A DNA stretch of 64,000 bases, taken from contig NZ_JACJVJ010000001.1 in NCBI RefSeq assembly GCF_014237875.1, positions 608,501 to 672,500 on the forward strand, given 5' to 3'. The notes under the pieces were generated by a model, which did no database searches, was not told where the DNA came from, and saw only the letters and a program-made list of their open reading frames with translations. Below are positions 33,036 to 40,665 of this stretch, one piece after another. The position numbers and the translations under genes were made by a program. Numbering within the stretch: the first letter of the stretch is position 1; every line of letters starts with the position of its first letter. The stretch comes from Parasphingopyxis marina (lineage in GTDB: Bacteria; Pseudomonadota; Alphaproteobacteria; Sphingomonadales; Sphingomonadaceae).

Positions 33036-33077
33036 TTGACAGAGGTGTCGATGAAACTATTATAAAGATATGCATGA
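33036..33077 (+). promoter_or_regulatory. Promoter with overlapping operator for the second SnoaL-ligase unit
   Basis: TTGACA at 33036-33041 followed after 16 bp by TATTAT (33058-33063). The 18-bp motif TTATAAAGATATGCATGA (33060-33077) covers the -10 box and the expected start point. It is the near-copy, in opposite orientation, of the motif at 31262-31280. This geometry suits a repressor. Confidence 0.6.
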
Positions 33078-33103
33078 ATAAGGGTACACAATAGGAGCGG
33101 AAC

Positions 33104-33646
33104 ATGTCAGACCGAGGGGCTTCTCTGGAAGAAAGAATCGACAGGCTCGAATCTATCGAGGAAATACAGCAACTTAAGAACACCTACCATCTTTACATTA
33201 ATGACTGTCGTTTCGATGAGTTCGGTTCACTTTTCACCGAGGATGCGGTCGTTGACATGGGCTATATGGGTGGAGAGAGCGATTCTTGGCGAGGCCGGAA
33301 GCATATCGCGGAGCAATTTAAGCACATCCCCGAAGTCCTGAACCAGATCAAGCAGTTCATCCATTGCCACACTGTCGAAGTCGACGGCGATCGCGCTACC
33401 GGCTGGGCCTTGCTCGAGGCGCGCTATGGCAGCGGCGAGCAAAGCTATAACGTCGCCGCCAAATATGAGGACGCTTATCGGCGCGTCGACGGCAAGTGGT
33501 TGTTCGAAGCGGTATATGTCCGCTTCTACTTCACCGTGCCGATGGGACAGAGCTGGTGCGACGAGAAGCGGCATTTCCTTATCCGGCGCCCCGATTTCGG
33601 ACAGGGTCCTATACAGACGGATCTCAAGCCCAATCCACCTGTCTAG
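33104..33646 (+). CDS. NTF2/SnoaL-like protein, second copy
   Basis: 180 residues: RIDRLESIEEIQQLKNTYHL, then DEFGSLFTEDAVVDMGYMGG and AAKYEDAYRRVDGKWLFEAV. Clearly SnoaL-like and related in layout, not closely in sequence, to the protein at 32465. The ribosome site is AGGAGCGG. It has its own promoter with a copy of the cluster operator and is followed after 11 bases by the acyl-CoA ligase. Candidate roles are dehydration or isomerisation of a ring intermediate. Confidence 0.85.
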   Translation: MSDRGASLEERIDRLESIEEIQQLKNTYHLYINDCRFDEFGSLFTEDAVVDMGYMGGESDSWRGRKHIAEQFKHIPEVLNQIKQFIHCHTVEVDGDRATGWALLEARYGSGEQSYNVAAKYEDAYRRVDGKWLFEAVYVRFYFTVPMGQSWCDEKRHFLIRRPDFGQGPIQTDLKPNPPV

Positions 33647-33657
33647 GGTGTCCCATT

Positions 33658-35397
33658 GTGTCGAACGATCTTCCGGGCGGCTGGCCGCAAATCAGCATCG
33701 CCGAAGCCAATAGCAGGCTGACGGGACCAGGCGCGCCATTCGAGATTGTCGAAGCAGTTATTTGCGACCAGCCCATGCGGGTATGGAAGCATGCGCCAGC
33801 CACGCTCGCGCATGTTTTCGAGGCCGGCATTCGTCATGGCGACAAATGCTTCCTCGTCTTCGAGGACGAACGGATCACGTTCGACGCTTTCGGCAAGGCA
33901 ACCGTTGCCTTAGCGCGAGCGCTGGAAATAGGAGGTGTCGGCCCGGGAGATCGTGTCGCCATCGTGATGCGCAATCTTCCCGAATGGCCGGTCGCGTTCT
34001 ACGCAGCCGCTCTTGCGGGCGCGATAGCGGTGCCAATCAATGCCATGTGGTCTGCCGACGAATTGGTTTACGGTCTGGTCGATTGTGGAGCGAAAGCGGC
34101 GATTATAGACAGCGAACGGCTCGACAGATTGGCGGGCCGGTTGAGTGAATGCGAGCGTCTTGTTCGGGTGATCGTAGCGCGCAGTTCGGAGCCACGGTTC
34201 GCCTCCGACGCCGAACGACTCGAGGATATTATCGGCGGAACGGACCAGTGGGCGGATCTTTGCCCGCAGCCGCGGCCCGATGTCCAACTTGTCCCGGACG
34301 ACGATGCGACCATTTTTTACACGTCTGGCACCACGGGCAATCCCAAGGGCGCCGTTGGCAGTCACCGGGCGATGACATCCTCTATCATCTCCATGGCCCA
34401 ATCGGCCGCCCGATCGGCGCTGCGCCGTGGCGAGCCTGTTCCCGAACCTGATCCCCAAGCACCGCAGAAGAGCTTCTTGCTGGTAATCCCGATGTTCCAT
34501 GTCACCGGTAGCCATTCTTTCTTGCAGGCGGCTCTTTTCCATGGGTCGAAGATTGTGTTGATGAGACGATGGGATCCGGCCGAAGGCGCACGCCTCATTG
34601 CTCGAGAGAGGATCAGCTCGGCGGGCGGTGTCCCATCGATTGCCTGGCAGTTGCTCGAACACGAGCGGATAAATGGCGGCGACCTTTCATCGTTGGAGGC
34701 ACTCGTTTATGGCGGTGCGCCTTCGTCACCCGACTTGGTCAGGAGCATTACAGACTGTATTCCGGCAGTGACGCTGGCGACAGGTTGGGGTATGACAGAA
34801 ACGTCTGGAACCTGCACCCATCACCAGGCCGAAGATTACGTTGCGCATCCGGATAGCTGCGGCCAGATTATCCCTATTTGCGACATGCAGATCGTCGATC
34901 TCCAGACTGGCCGCCCGGTCCCGGCCGGCGAGACCGGCGAGCTTTGCGTTCGCGGTGCGACAATCGTGCGCGGTTATTGGAACAAGCCGGAAGAAACCGA
35001 ACGGTCTTTCGTCGAGGGATGGCTGCGAACCGGTGATCTGGCCCGGGTCGATGAGGAAGGTTTCTGTTATATCGTGGATCGGGCGAAAGACGTGATCATT
35101 CGGGGCGGCGAGAATATCTACTGCGTGGAAGTAGAAAACATTCTCTACGAACACCCGGACATTATAGACGCCGCGTTAGTCGGCCTGCCCGACAGGGTAT
35201 TGGGCGAGATTCCTGCTGCTGTTGTGCAGGTCCGAAAGGGAAGCGAGCAGAATGAAAAGGAAATTAGGAGCTTCGTGAAAGCTCGGCTTGCGCAATTCAA
35301 GGTACCGGAAAAGGTCGCGTTTTTAGACGAAGCCCTCCCGCGTAACTCCAATGGCAAGATACTCAAGCGCCAGCTTTCTGTCTTCTTTGAAAAATGA
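33658..35397 (+). CDS. Acyl-CoA synthetase (AMP-forming)
   Basis: 579 residues from GTG 33658. ANL-superfamily motifs are complete: IFYTSGTTGNPKGAVGSH near 219-236, GWGMTETSG, GWLRTGDLARVDEEGF and the C-terminal PRNSNGKILKRQ with catalytic lysine near 567. It activates a carboxylic acid as acyl-AMP and then acyl-CoA. In the cluster it is the likely entry step for an acidic substrate or side chain. The first about 40 residues (IVEAVICDQPMRVWKHAPAT) are a typical N-terminal lead. A strong terminator follows. Confidence 0.94.
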   Translation: MSNDLPGGWPQISIAEANSRLTGPGAPFEIVEAVICDQPMRVWKHAPATLAHVFEAGIRHGDKCFLVFEDERITFDAFGKATVALARALEIGGVGPGDRVAIVMRNLPEWPVAFYAAALAGAIAVPINAMWSADELVYGLVDCGAKAAIIDSERLDRLAGRLSECERLVRVIVARSSEPRFASDAERLEDIIGGTDQWADLCPQPRPDVQLVPDDDATIFYTSGTTGNPKGAVGSHRAMTSSIISMAQSAARSALRRGEPVPEPDPQAPQKSFLLVIPMFHVTGSHSFLQAALFHGSKIVLMRRWDPAEGARLIARERISSAGGVPSIAWQLLEHERINGGDLSSLEALVYGGAPSSPDLVRSITDCIPAVTLATGWGMTETSGTCTHHQAEDYVAHPDSCGQIIPICDMQIVDLQTGRPVPAGETGELCVRGATIVRGYWNKPEETERSFVEGWLRTGDLARVDEEGFCYIVDRAKDVIIRGGENIYCVEVENILYEHPDIIDAALVGLPDRVLGEIPAAVVQVRKGSEQNEKEIRSFVKARLAQFKVPEKVAFLDEALPRNSNGKILKRQLSVFFEK

Positions 35398-35433
35398 ACC
35401 GCCTCACGTGTGACTCTCCAGTTGCATGAACTA

Positions 35434-35468
35434 GCCCCGGGGCCTTGCTCCGGGGCGTTTTTTGTTTT
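35434..35468 (+). terminator. Rho-independent terminator after the acyl-CoA ligase
   Basis: GCCCCGG (35434-35440), nine-base loop, CCGGGGC (35450-35456), then a T6 run from 35458 and a second T4 run. It closes the catabolic cluster. Confidence 0.88.
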
Positions 35469-35555
35469 GAACGTTCTATTCGTGGGAAGGACCGGGAAGA
35501 GGCGGCCTTTTACGAGTGTCTTACGTTCATCTCTTAACGCTGGTGCGAAACTGGC

Positions 35556-35601
35556 CGAATTGCGTCGCACAGAGACAGATTGCTGTTGGACTGACAGCAC
35601 C
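35556..35601 (+). mobile_element. Remnant right end of a second IS6-type element
   Basis: 46 bp matching the last 46 bp of the IS at 23676-23721 without gaps, 34 of 46 identical, including a perfect GACTGACAGCACC terminus. No transposase is attached. Same orientation as the full IS. The 396 bp from 35398 to 35793 otherwise hold only the terminator above. Confidence 0.65.
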
Positions 35602-35793
35602 GCCAGCCGTTTCAGAAACCCCAAAATTCCGCTAAAGCCCGGGAAGTCCGGCTTCCGATCTTTCGGATAGCGACCTGATTCATCCGGCGTCCATTTTTTT
35701 GGCCGGTAGCCGCCCGGCTGGATTGCGCGCGTACATCTCGGTTACGCCACTCCGATATTGCATCCGTCCAGAAATGAGATAGACGCCCGCGAC

Positions 35794-36189
35794 ATGCACC
35801 GGGGCTCCGCATTTCGCTATCTCGTCGCGCTGTTCGTCGCGATGGCGCTGCTTTCGAAGATAGCGGTGCCGGCGGGATGGATGCCGGTCAACGACGATGG
35901 CGTTACCCGGATAACGCTCTGCACAGGCTATGGCATCGCCGATGCCTGGATAGACGAAAACGGAAACCTGCATCGCGAAAATCCGCAGGAGGGCGGCCAT
36001 GATCGTGGCGACCAGCCCTGTTCGTTCGCCGCCGCCGCAACGCCTTTTGACGGCGGCCCGGCCACGCCTGAGCTGGCGGCGCCGGTGGCGGACGGGTTCC
36101 CCGATCCGCTCGACCGGTCAACCCTGATTCCCGGCCGCGGCCTGGCGGCGCCGCCGCCGCCCGCTACCGGGCCACCTCTTCTCGCCTGA
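35794..36189 (+). CDS. DUF2946-type small secreted protein
   Basis: 131 residues from ATG 35794; a signal/anchor helix YLVALFVAMALLSKIAVPAG is followed by WMPV, a conserved start of DUF2946, and ITLCTGYG. The middle has His/Asp/Cys (HRENPQEGGHDRGDQPCSFA) and the C-terminus is Pro/Ala-rich. DUF2946 genes commonly accompany copper-related TonB receptors and PCu(A)C genes, as here. Probably periplasmic; a metal-binding role is inferred from context and residues. Confidence 0.75.
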   Translation: MHRGSAFRYLVALFVAMALLSKIAVPAGWMPVNDDGVTRITLCTGYGIADAWIDENGNLHRENPQEGGHDRGDQPCSFAAAATPFDGGPATPELAAPVADGFPDPLDRSTLIPGRGLAAPPPPATGPPLLA

Positions 36190-36277
36190 ATCCCCCTAAC
36201 CGCCGCTTCGCGCGGCAACGGTTCAACGCGCGTCCCGCCTGACCATGGCACGGGACGCGAGGTTCAGAAGAGAAGAC

Positions 36278-38260
36278 ATGACGAAATCCACGACGCTGCT
36301 CGGCAGCGCTTCGGCGCTTGCCGCGCTATTCGTCCAGACGCCCGCCTGGGCCGAGGACGCCCATCCCGATATCCTCGTCACTGGCGAAAGGCTGCGGGAA
36401 GCGGCCGATACCATCGCCGAAACCCCCGGCGGAGCTGATCTCGTCACCGCAGAGGATTACGAGAACCGCGCCGCCGTCTCGTTGCGCGATGCGCTGGCTT
36501 TCACGCCCGGCATTTATGCCCAGCCGCGTTTCGGACAGGAGGTTCGCCTGTCGATCCGCGGATCGGGCATCAGCCGCGGTTTCCATATGCGTGGGCTCAC
36601 GCTGCTCCAGGATGGCATCCCGCTAAATCTTGCCGACGATAATGGCGATTTCCAGGAGCTGGACCCGACGATCCTCGAGCATATCGCGGTCTATCGCGGC
36701 GGCAATGCGCTGCGCTTCGGCGGCTCGACCTTGGGCGGCGCGATCAACGGCGTCACCCCGACCGGCCGGACGGCACCGGGTATCGGCCTGAGGCTCGACG
36801 GCGGCAGTTTTAATACGATCCGGGGCGTCGCCTCCTATGGCTATGCCGACGAGCGCGGCGATGCATGGGTGGCGGTCGCCGCCGATCATTCGGACGGCGA
36901 GCGCGATCATGCGACGCGCGACGCGATCCGCTTCAACGGCAATATCGGCTATCGCCTGTCCGAGGGGGTAGAAACGCGCTTCTATGCCTCGGCGCAGTCG
37001 CTGCGGCAGGAACTGCCCGGCGCGCTGGCCCTTGCCGATGCCCTCAACGCGCCGCGCTCCGGCAATTTCGTCAACGATCAGGCTCGCGACATCGATTCGC
37101 TTCGCCTCCAGAATCGGACGAGCTTCGATTTTACCGATGGATCGCTCGAGATCGGGGCGTTCCTCAACACCAAGCAACTCTACCACCCGATCTTCCAGGT
37201 CGTGGACCAGACCTCCAACGACTATGGCGCTTTCGCCCGCGTCCATTGGGCGAGCGGTCCATTTGCACTCACCGTGGGCGGCGATGCCCGTTTCGGGGCG
37301 GTCGATTCCCGGCGCTGGGTCAATATCGACGGGGGGCGGGGCGCGGCGACATTCCGCGCCGACCAGGACGCGCAGACACTCAGCCTATACGGCGAGGCGC
37401 GCTTTTCGATCACGCCGTCGCTGACGATCATTGCTGGCGGCATCTACAGCCATGGCGAGCGCGAGCAGATACAAACCTTTCCCGCGACCGCCCTTGGCGC
37501 CGCTGATTTCGACGAATTCTCTCCGAAGATGGGACTGCTTTTCGAGCCGGTCGAAGGCGTGCAGATCTACGCCAATGCCAATCGCTCGCACGAATTTCCC
37601 GGTTTCATCGAGCTTGCCCAGATTGCCAGCTTCGTGCCGCTCGATCCGCAGACGGCCTGGACATTCGAAATCGGTACGCGCGGCCGGATCGGTATCGCCG
37701 GCTGGGACGTCAGCATATACCGCGCCGATCTCGACAACGAACTGCTGCAGTTCACGGTGGGCCCGGACATCCCGGCATCGACCTTCAACGCCGACGATAC
37801 GATCCATCGTGGGATCGAGGCCGGCCTCGATCTCGATTTCGCACCATGGGCCAGGCTACGCCAGATCTACCAATATACCGACTTCCGGTTCGACGGGAAC
37901 GCACTCTATGGCGACAACCGGCTGCCGGTGATTCCCAAACATCTCTACCGGGCAGAACTCCGGCTCGGAACCGAAAGCCTGAACGTCGCTCCCGCCATGG
38001 AATGGGTCCCCGACGGGGCCTGGGCCGATTATGCCAACGTCCAACGCGTCGACGGCTATGCGATGATCGGCCTCACCGCCGCGGCCGGGATCGCCGGGAA
38101 AGTGTCGCTGTTCCTCGACGTCCGCAACCTGACCAACGCGCATGGCGTCGGCGACATTTCGGCCGTGATCGACACGCGCGCGCTGCTGCCCTTCCAGCAG
38201 GCAATCTTTTATCCGATCGAACGCCGCTCGGTGTTCGGCGGCGTCAGGGCGCGTTTCTGA
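36278..38260 (+). CDS. TonB-dependent receptor of the copper-type operon
   Basis: 660 residues. Signal peptide (STTLLGSASALAALFVQTPA, then WAED), TonB box-like DILVTGERL, plug domain (ALAFTPGIYAQPRFGQEVRL, RGFHMRGLTLLQDGIPLNLA) and a 22-strand barrel ending in aromatic GVRARF. The receptor imports a metal or metal complex through the outer membrane using ExbBD-TonB energy. Downstream PCu(A)C and SCO genes point to copper. The start at ATG 36278 is chosen over 36245 because it begins the signal peptide. It lies 88 bases after the DUF2946 gene. Confidence 0.92.
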   Translation: MTKSTTLLGSASALAALFVQTPAWAEDAHPDILVTGERLREAADTIAETPGGADLVTAEDYENRAAVSLRDALAFTPGIYAQPRFGQEVRLSIRGSGISRGFHMRGLTLLQDGIPLNLADDNGDFQELDPTILEHIAVYRGGNALRFGGSTLGGAINGVTPTGRTAPGIGLRLDGGSFNTIRGVASYGYADERGDAWVAVAADHSDGERDHATRDAIRFNGNIGYRLSEGVETRFYASAQSLRQELPGALALADALNAPRSGNFVNDQARDIDSLRLQNRTSFDFTDGSLEIGAFLNTKQLYHPIFQVVDQTSNDYGAFARVHWASGPFALTVGGDARFGAVDSRRWVNIDGGRGAATFRADQDAQTLSLYGEARFSITPSLTIIAGGIYSHGEREQIQTFPATALGAADFDEFSPKMGLLFEPVEGVQIYANANRSHEFPGFIELAQIASFVPLDPQTAWTFEIGTRGRIGIAGWDVSIYRADLDNELLQFTVGPDIPASTFNADDTIHRGIEAGLDLDFAPWARLRQIYQYTDFRFDGNALYGDNRLPVIPKHLYRAELRLGTESLNVAPAMEWVPDGAWADYANVQRVDGYAMIGLTAAAGIAGKVSLFLDVRNLTNAHGVGDISAVIDTRALLPFQQAIFYPIERRSVFGGVRARF

Positions 38261-38718
38261 TGCGCGGGCGGAACATGCGCATCGCGCTGGGCTTGGCGGG
38301 GCTGATCGGTCTCGCCGGCTGTTCGCAATCGGCCCGGGAACCCGGCGATTTCGCGATCGAGGACGCCTGGGCGCGCGCGGCGGCGGAAGATGCGCCGGTA
38401 AGCGCGGGCTATGCGCGGATCGAAAATCGCGGCGGCGACGACCGGCTGGTTTCGGCCTCAACCCCCGTCGCGGCCGAGGCGCAAATCCACAGCGTGACGA
38501 TGGAAGACGGCGTCATGCGGATGCGCGAGACGGAAGGCGGGCTTTCGCTTCCGGGAGGCGAGACGGTCGAGCTGCGGCCCGGAGGCTATCACATCATGTT
38601 GATGCAGCCGAATAGGGCCCTGGCCGAGGGCGAGCATATCCCGATCACGCTGACTTTCGAACGCGCCGCGCCAGTGACCGTCGACTTCATCATTCGGCCG
38701 ATAGGTGCCGACCGATGA
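38260..38718 (+). CDS. PCu(A)C copper chaperone, lipoprotein
   Basis: 152 residues. A lipobox (LIGLAGCSQ) makes it a periplasm-facing lipoprotein. The domain shows the PCu(A)C copper ligands: His/Met in QIHSVTMEDGVMRMRE and in GGYHIMLMQ. Such proteins deliver Cu(I) to the Cu-A and Cu-B centres of cytochrome oxidase, with SCO proteins. The start overlaps the receptor stop (TGATG); a second ATG at 38275 would still retain the lipobox. Its stop overlaps the SCO start by four bases. Confidence 0.93.
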   Translation: MRGRNMRIALGLAGLIGLAGCSQSAREPGDFAIEDAWARAAAEDAPVSAGYARIENRGGDDRLVSASTPVAAEAQIHSVTMEDGVMRMRETEGGLSLPGGETVELRPGGYHIMLMQPNRALAEGEHIPITLTFERAAPVTVDFIIRPIGADR

Positions 38719-39326
38719 GCGGGGAACGCAACAGGGGCCTTCGCCGCGGACTGATCCTGTGTGCAGCCCTGCTTGCCGGGTTGCTGGGCTATCTGTGTCT
38801 GCCCCCGTACGAGCAGCCGGAGACGGTACTCGACGAGAGCATCGCCTCGATCGGCGGCCCATTCGAGCTTCTCGGCACGGACGGCGATGCCTTCGGCAGC
38901 GCGGAACTGCGGGGCCGGCCCTTCGCGATTTTCTTCGGCTTTACGCATTGCCCCGATGTCTGCCCGACGACGCTCAGCCGCCTGGCGAGCCTGCGGCAGG
39001 AAATGGGCGAAGGCGGCGATGCCTTCGACATCGTCTTCGTCACCGTCGATCCTGCCCGCGACACGCCCGGGGATATGGCGCGCTATCTCTCGCTGTTTCA
39101 CACGCCGATCATCGGCCTGACCGGGAGCGAGGCGCAGATCGAGGCCGTGAAGGAGGAATTCGGGATTTATGCCGAACAAGTGCCGCTCGGAAACGGCGCC
39201 TACACTGTCGATCACACGGCAACGGTGTTCCTCATGGACGAAGAGGGGAATTTCTTCTCCGCGCTCGACGTTCACGACCGCAACGAGGACGCGATCGCCC
39301 GTCTGCGTCGCCTGATCGATGGGTAG
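38715..39326 (+). CDS. SCO1/SenC-family copper-delivery protein
   Basis: 203 residues: one N-terminal membrane anchor (GLILCAALLAGLLGYLCL) and a thioredoxin-like domain with the copper site C79 and C83 in HCPDVCPTT and H167 in VDHTATVFL. SCO proteins reduce or metallate the Cu-A site of cytochrome c oxidase. All three ligands are present. Coupled to both neighbours by overlaps (ATGA upstream, eight bases downstream). Confidence 0.95.
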   Translation: MSGERNRGLRRGLILCAALLAGLLGYLCLPPYEQPETVLDESIASIGGPFELLGTDGDAFGSAELRGRPFAIFFGFTHCPDVCPTTLSRLASLRQEMGEGGDAFDIVFVTVDPARDTPGDMARYLSLFHTPIIGLTGSEAQIEAVKEEFGIYAEQVPLGNGAYTVDHTATVFLMDEEGNFFSALDVHDRNEDAIARLRRLIDG

Positions 39327-40665
39327 GGCGGCGAGTCTACCCGCCCGCCGCAACGCGGTTTGGCGCTGGCACTTTTTCGCCGGGCTGATCGTGCTTCCGG
39401 CGATGGCCTGGCTCGCCGTCACCGGCGCGCTCTATCTTTACAAGCCCGAGATCGAGCGTTGGCTTTACGGAGACTGGATCGTCCTCGAACAGCCAGGTGT
39501 CGGACCATCGAAAACGCTCGAGGAACTCGTCGGCGATGCCGGCTATCAGACGCGCGGCCGCGTCGTATCGATCGCCAGCGGTGCACAAGAGGGCGAAAGT
39601 CTGCGTGTAACCGTAGAAACCGAAAACGGCCGCCGTCTTGCCTTTGTCGACCCGCGAGACGGCGTCGTGCTCGGGACGACGATCGACGGCGGCGCCATGG
39701 AGACGGTGAAGACGCTCCACAGCCTCATCATTGCCGGGCCTATCGGGAATGCCGTGATCGAGATCGTGGCAGGCTGGGCAATCGTTCTCGTCGTCACCGG
39801 CTTCTGGCTGTGGTGGCCGCGCGGAAACGGCCCGGCGCTTGCCCTACGCGGGCCGCCGCGCGCACGGCGGTTCTGGCGCGATCTCCACGCTTCGCTGGGC
39901 GCGATGGCGGGGCTCGGCATCGTCTTCCTGGCGATAACCGGCATGAGCTGGTCGGGCGTCTGGGGCAGCGGCATGCAGAGGGCGATCGCCCATTACGATA
40001 TCGGCCGGCCCCGGGCGCCCGGTCCCTCGCCCTGGAGCCACGAAGATCATGCAAGACCGGAGCAGGGCGAACGACGCGAACAGCTCCCATGGCCGCAACA
40101 GGCCGCGCCGATGCCGCGCAATCGCGTACCGCATTCCCTTGCCGATATCGGACCCGATCATGTTCTCGCCATTGCTGAGGGCCGGGGGATAGGCATGCCG
40201 TGGACAATCAGCCTGCCATCCGTTCCCGATGCGCCGTATCTCGTGACACCGCAGATTACCGACGCGGCAGATTCGCGTGCCATCTATATCGATGCCCATA
40301 CCGGCGACGTGCTGCAGGATGTCGGGGCAGCCGATTACGGCTTTGCCGCCAGGGCCTTCGAATGGGGCATATATACCCATCAGGGCCGGCAATATGGCGA
40401 GCCCAACCGGCTGGTCATGTTGGCGATATGCGTTTGCGTTCTGCTCCTCGCGACCAGCGCTCCGGTGATGTGGTGGATGCGCGGACGAAAAGGCCGGCCC
40501 GGCACACCGCCGCCCTCGTTCCCGCCATCTGCGCAGCGAGGCCTGTGGCTTGCAATGGCGGTGCCGGGAGTCCTCTTTCCGCTCACGGGGCTGACGATGC
40601 TCGCCGCGCTGGCGATTGGGCGGCTGCTCCCGGATCGGTCCCGCGGCGACTGGGTCGGCTGCTAG
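39319..40665 (+). CDS. PepSY-domain inner-membrane protein
   Basis: 448 residues. The N-terminal helix with WRWHFFAGLIVLPAMAWLAV is the PepSY_TM hallmark. Further helices lie near 140-165, 190-215, 370-392 and 415-435, with two periplasmic PepSY-like segments between. Such proteins often sit beside TonB receptors and are thought to act as ferric or cupric reductases or in siderophore handling. Here it ends the copper-type operon, so reduction of imported Cu(II) is a reasonable guess. It overlaps the SCO gene by eight bases and the convergent aldehyde dehydrogenase by four. Confidence 0.9.
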   Translation: MGRAASLPARRNAVWRWHFFAGLIVLPAMAWLAVTGALYLYKPEIERWLYGDWIVLEQPGVGPSKTLEELVGDAGYQTRGRVVSIASGAQEGESLRVTVETENGRRLAFVDPRDGVVLGTTIDGGAMETVKTLHSLIIAGPIGNAVIEIVAGWAIVLVVTGFWLWWPRGNGPALALRGPPRARRFWRDLHASLGAMAGLGIVFLAITGMSWSGVWGSGMQRAIAHYDIGRPRAPGPSPWSHEDHARPEQGERREQLPWPQQAAPMPRNRVPHSLADIGPDHVLAIAEGRGIGMPWTISLPSVPDAPYLVTPQITDAADSRAIYIDAHTGDVLQDVGAADYGFAARAFEWGIYTHQGRQYGEPNRLVMLAICVCVLLLATSAPVMWWMRGRKGRPGTPPPSFPPSAQRGLWLAMAVPGVLFPLTGLTMLAALAIGRLLPDRSRGDWVGC

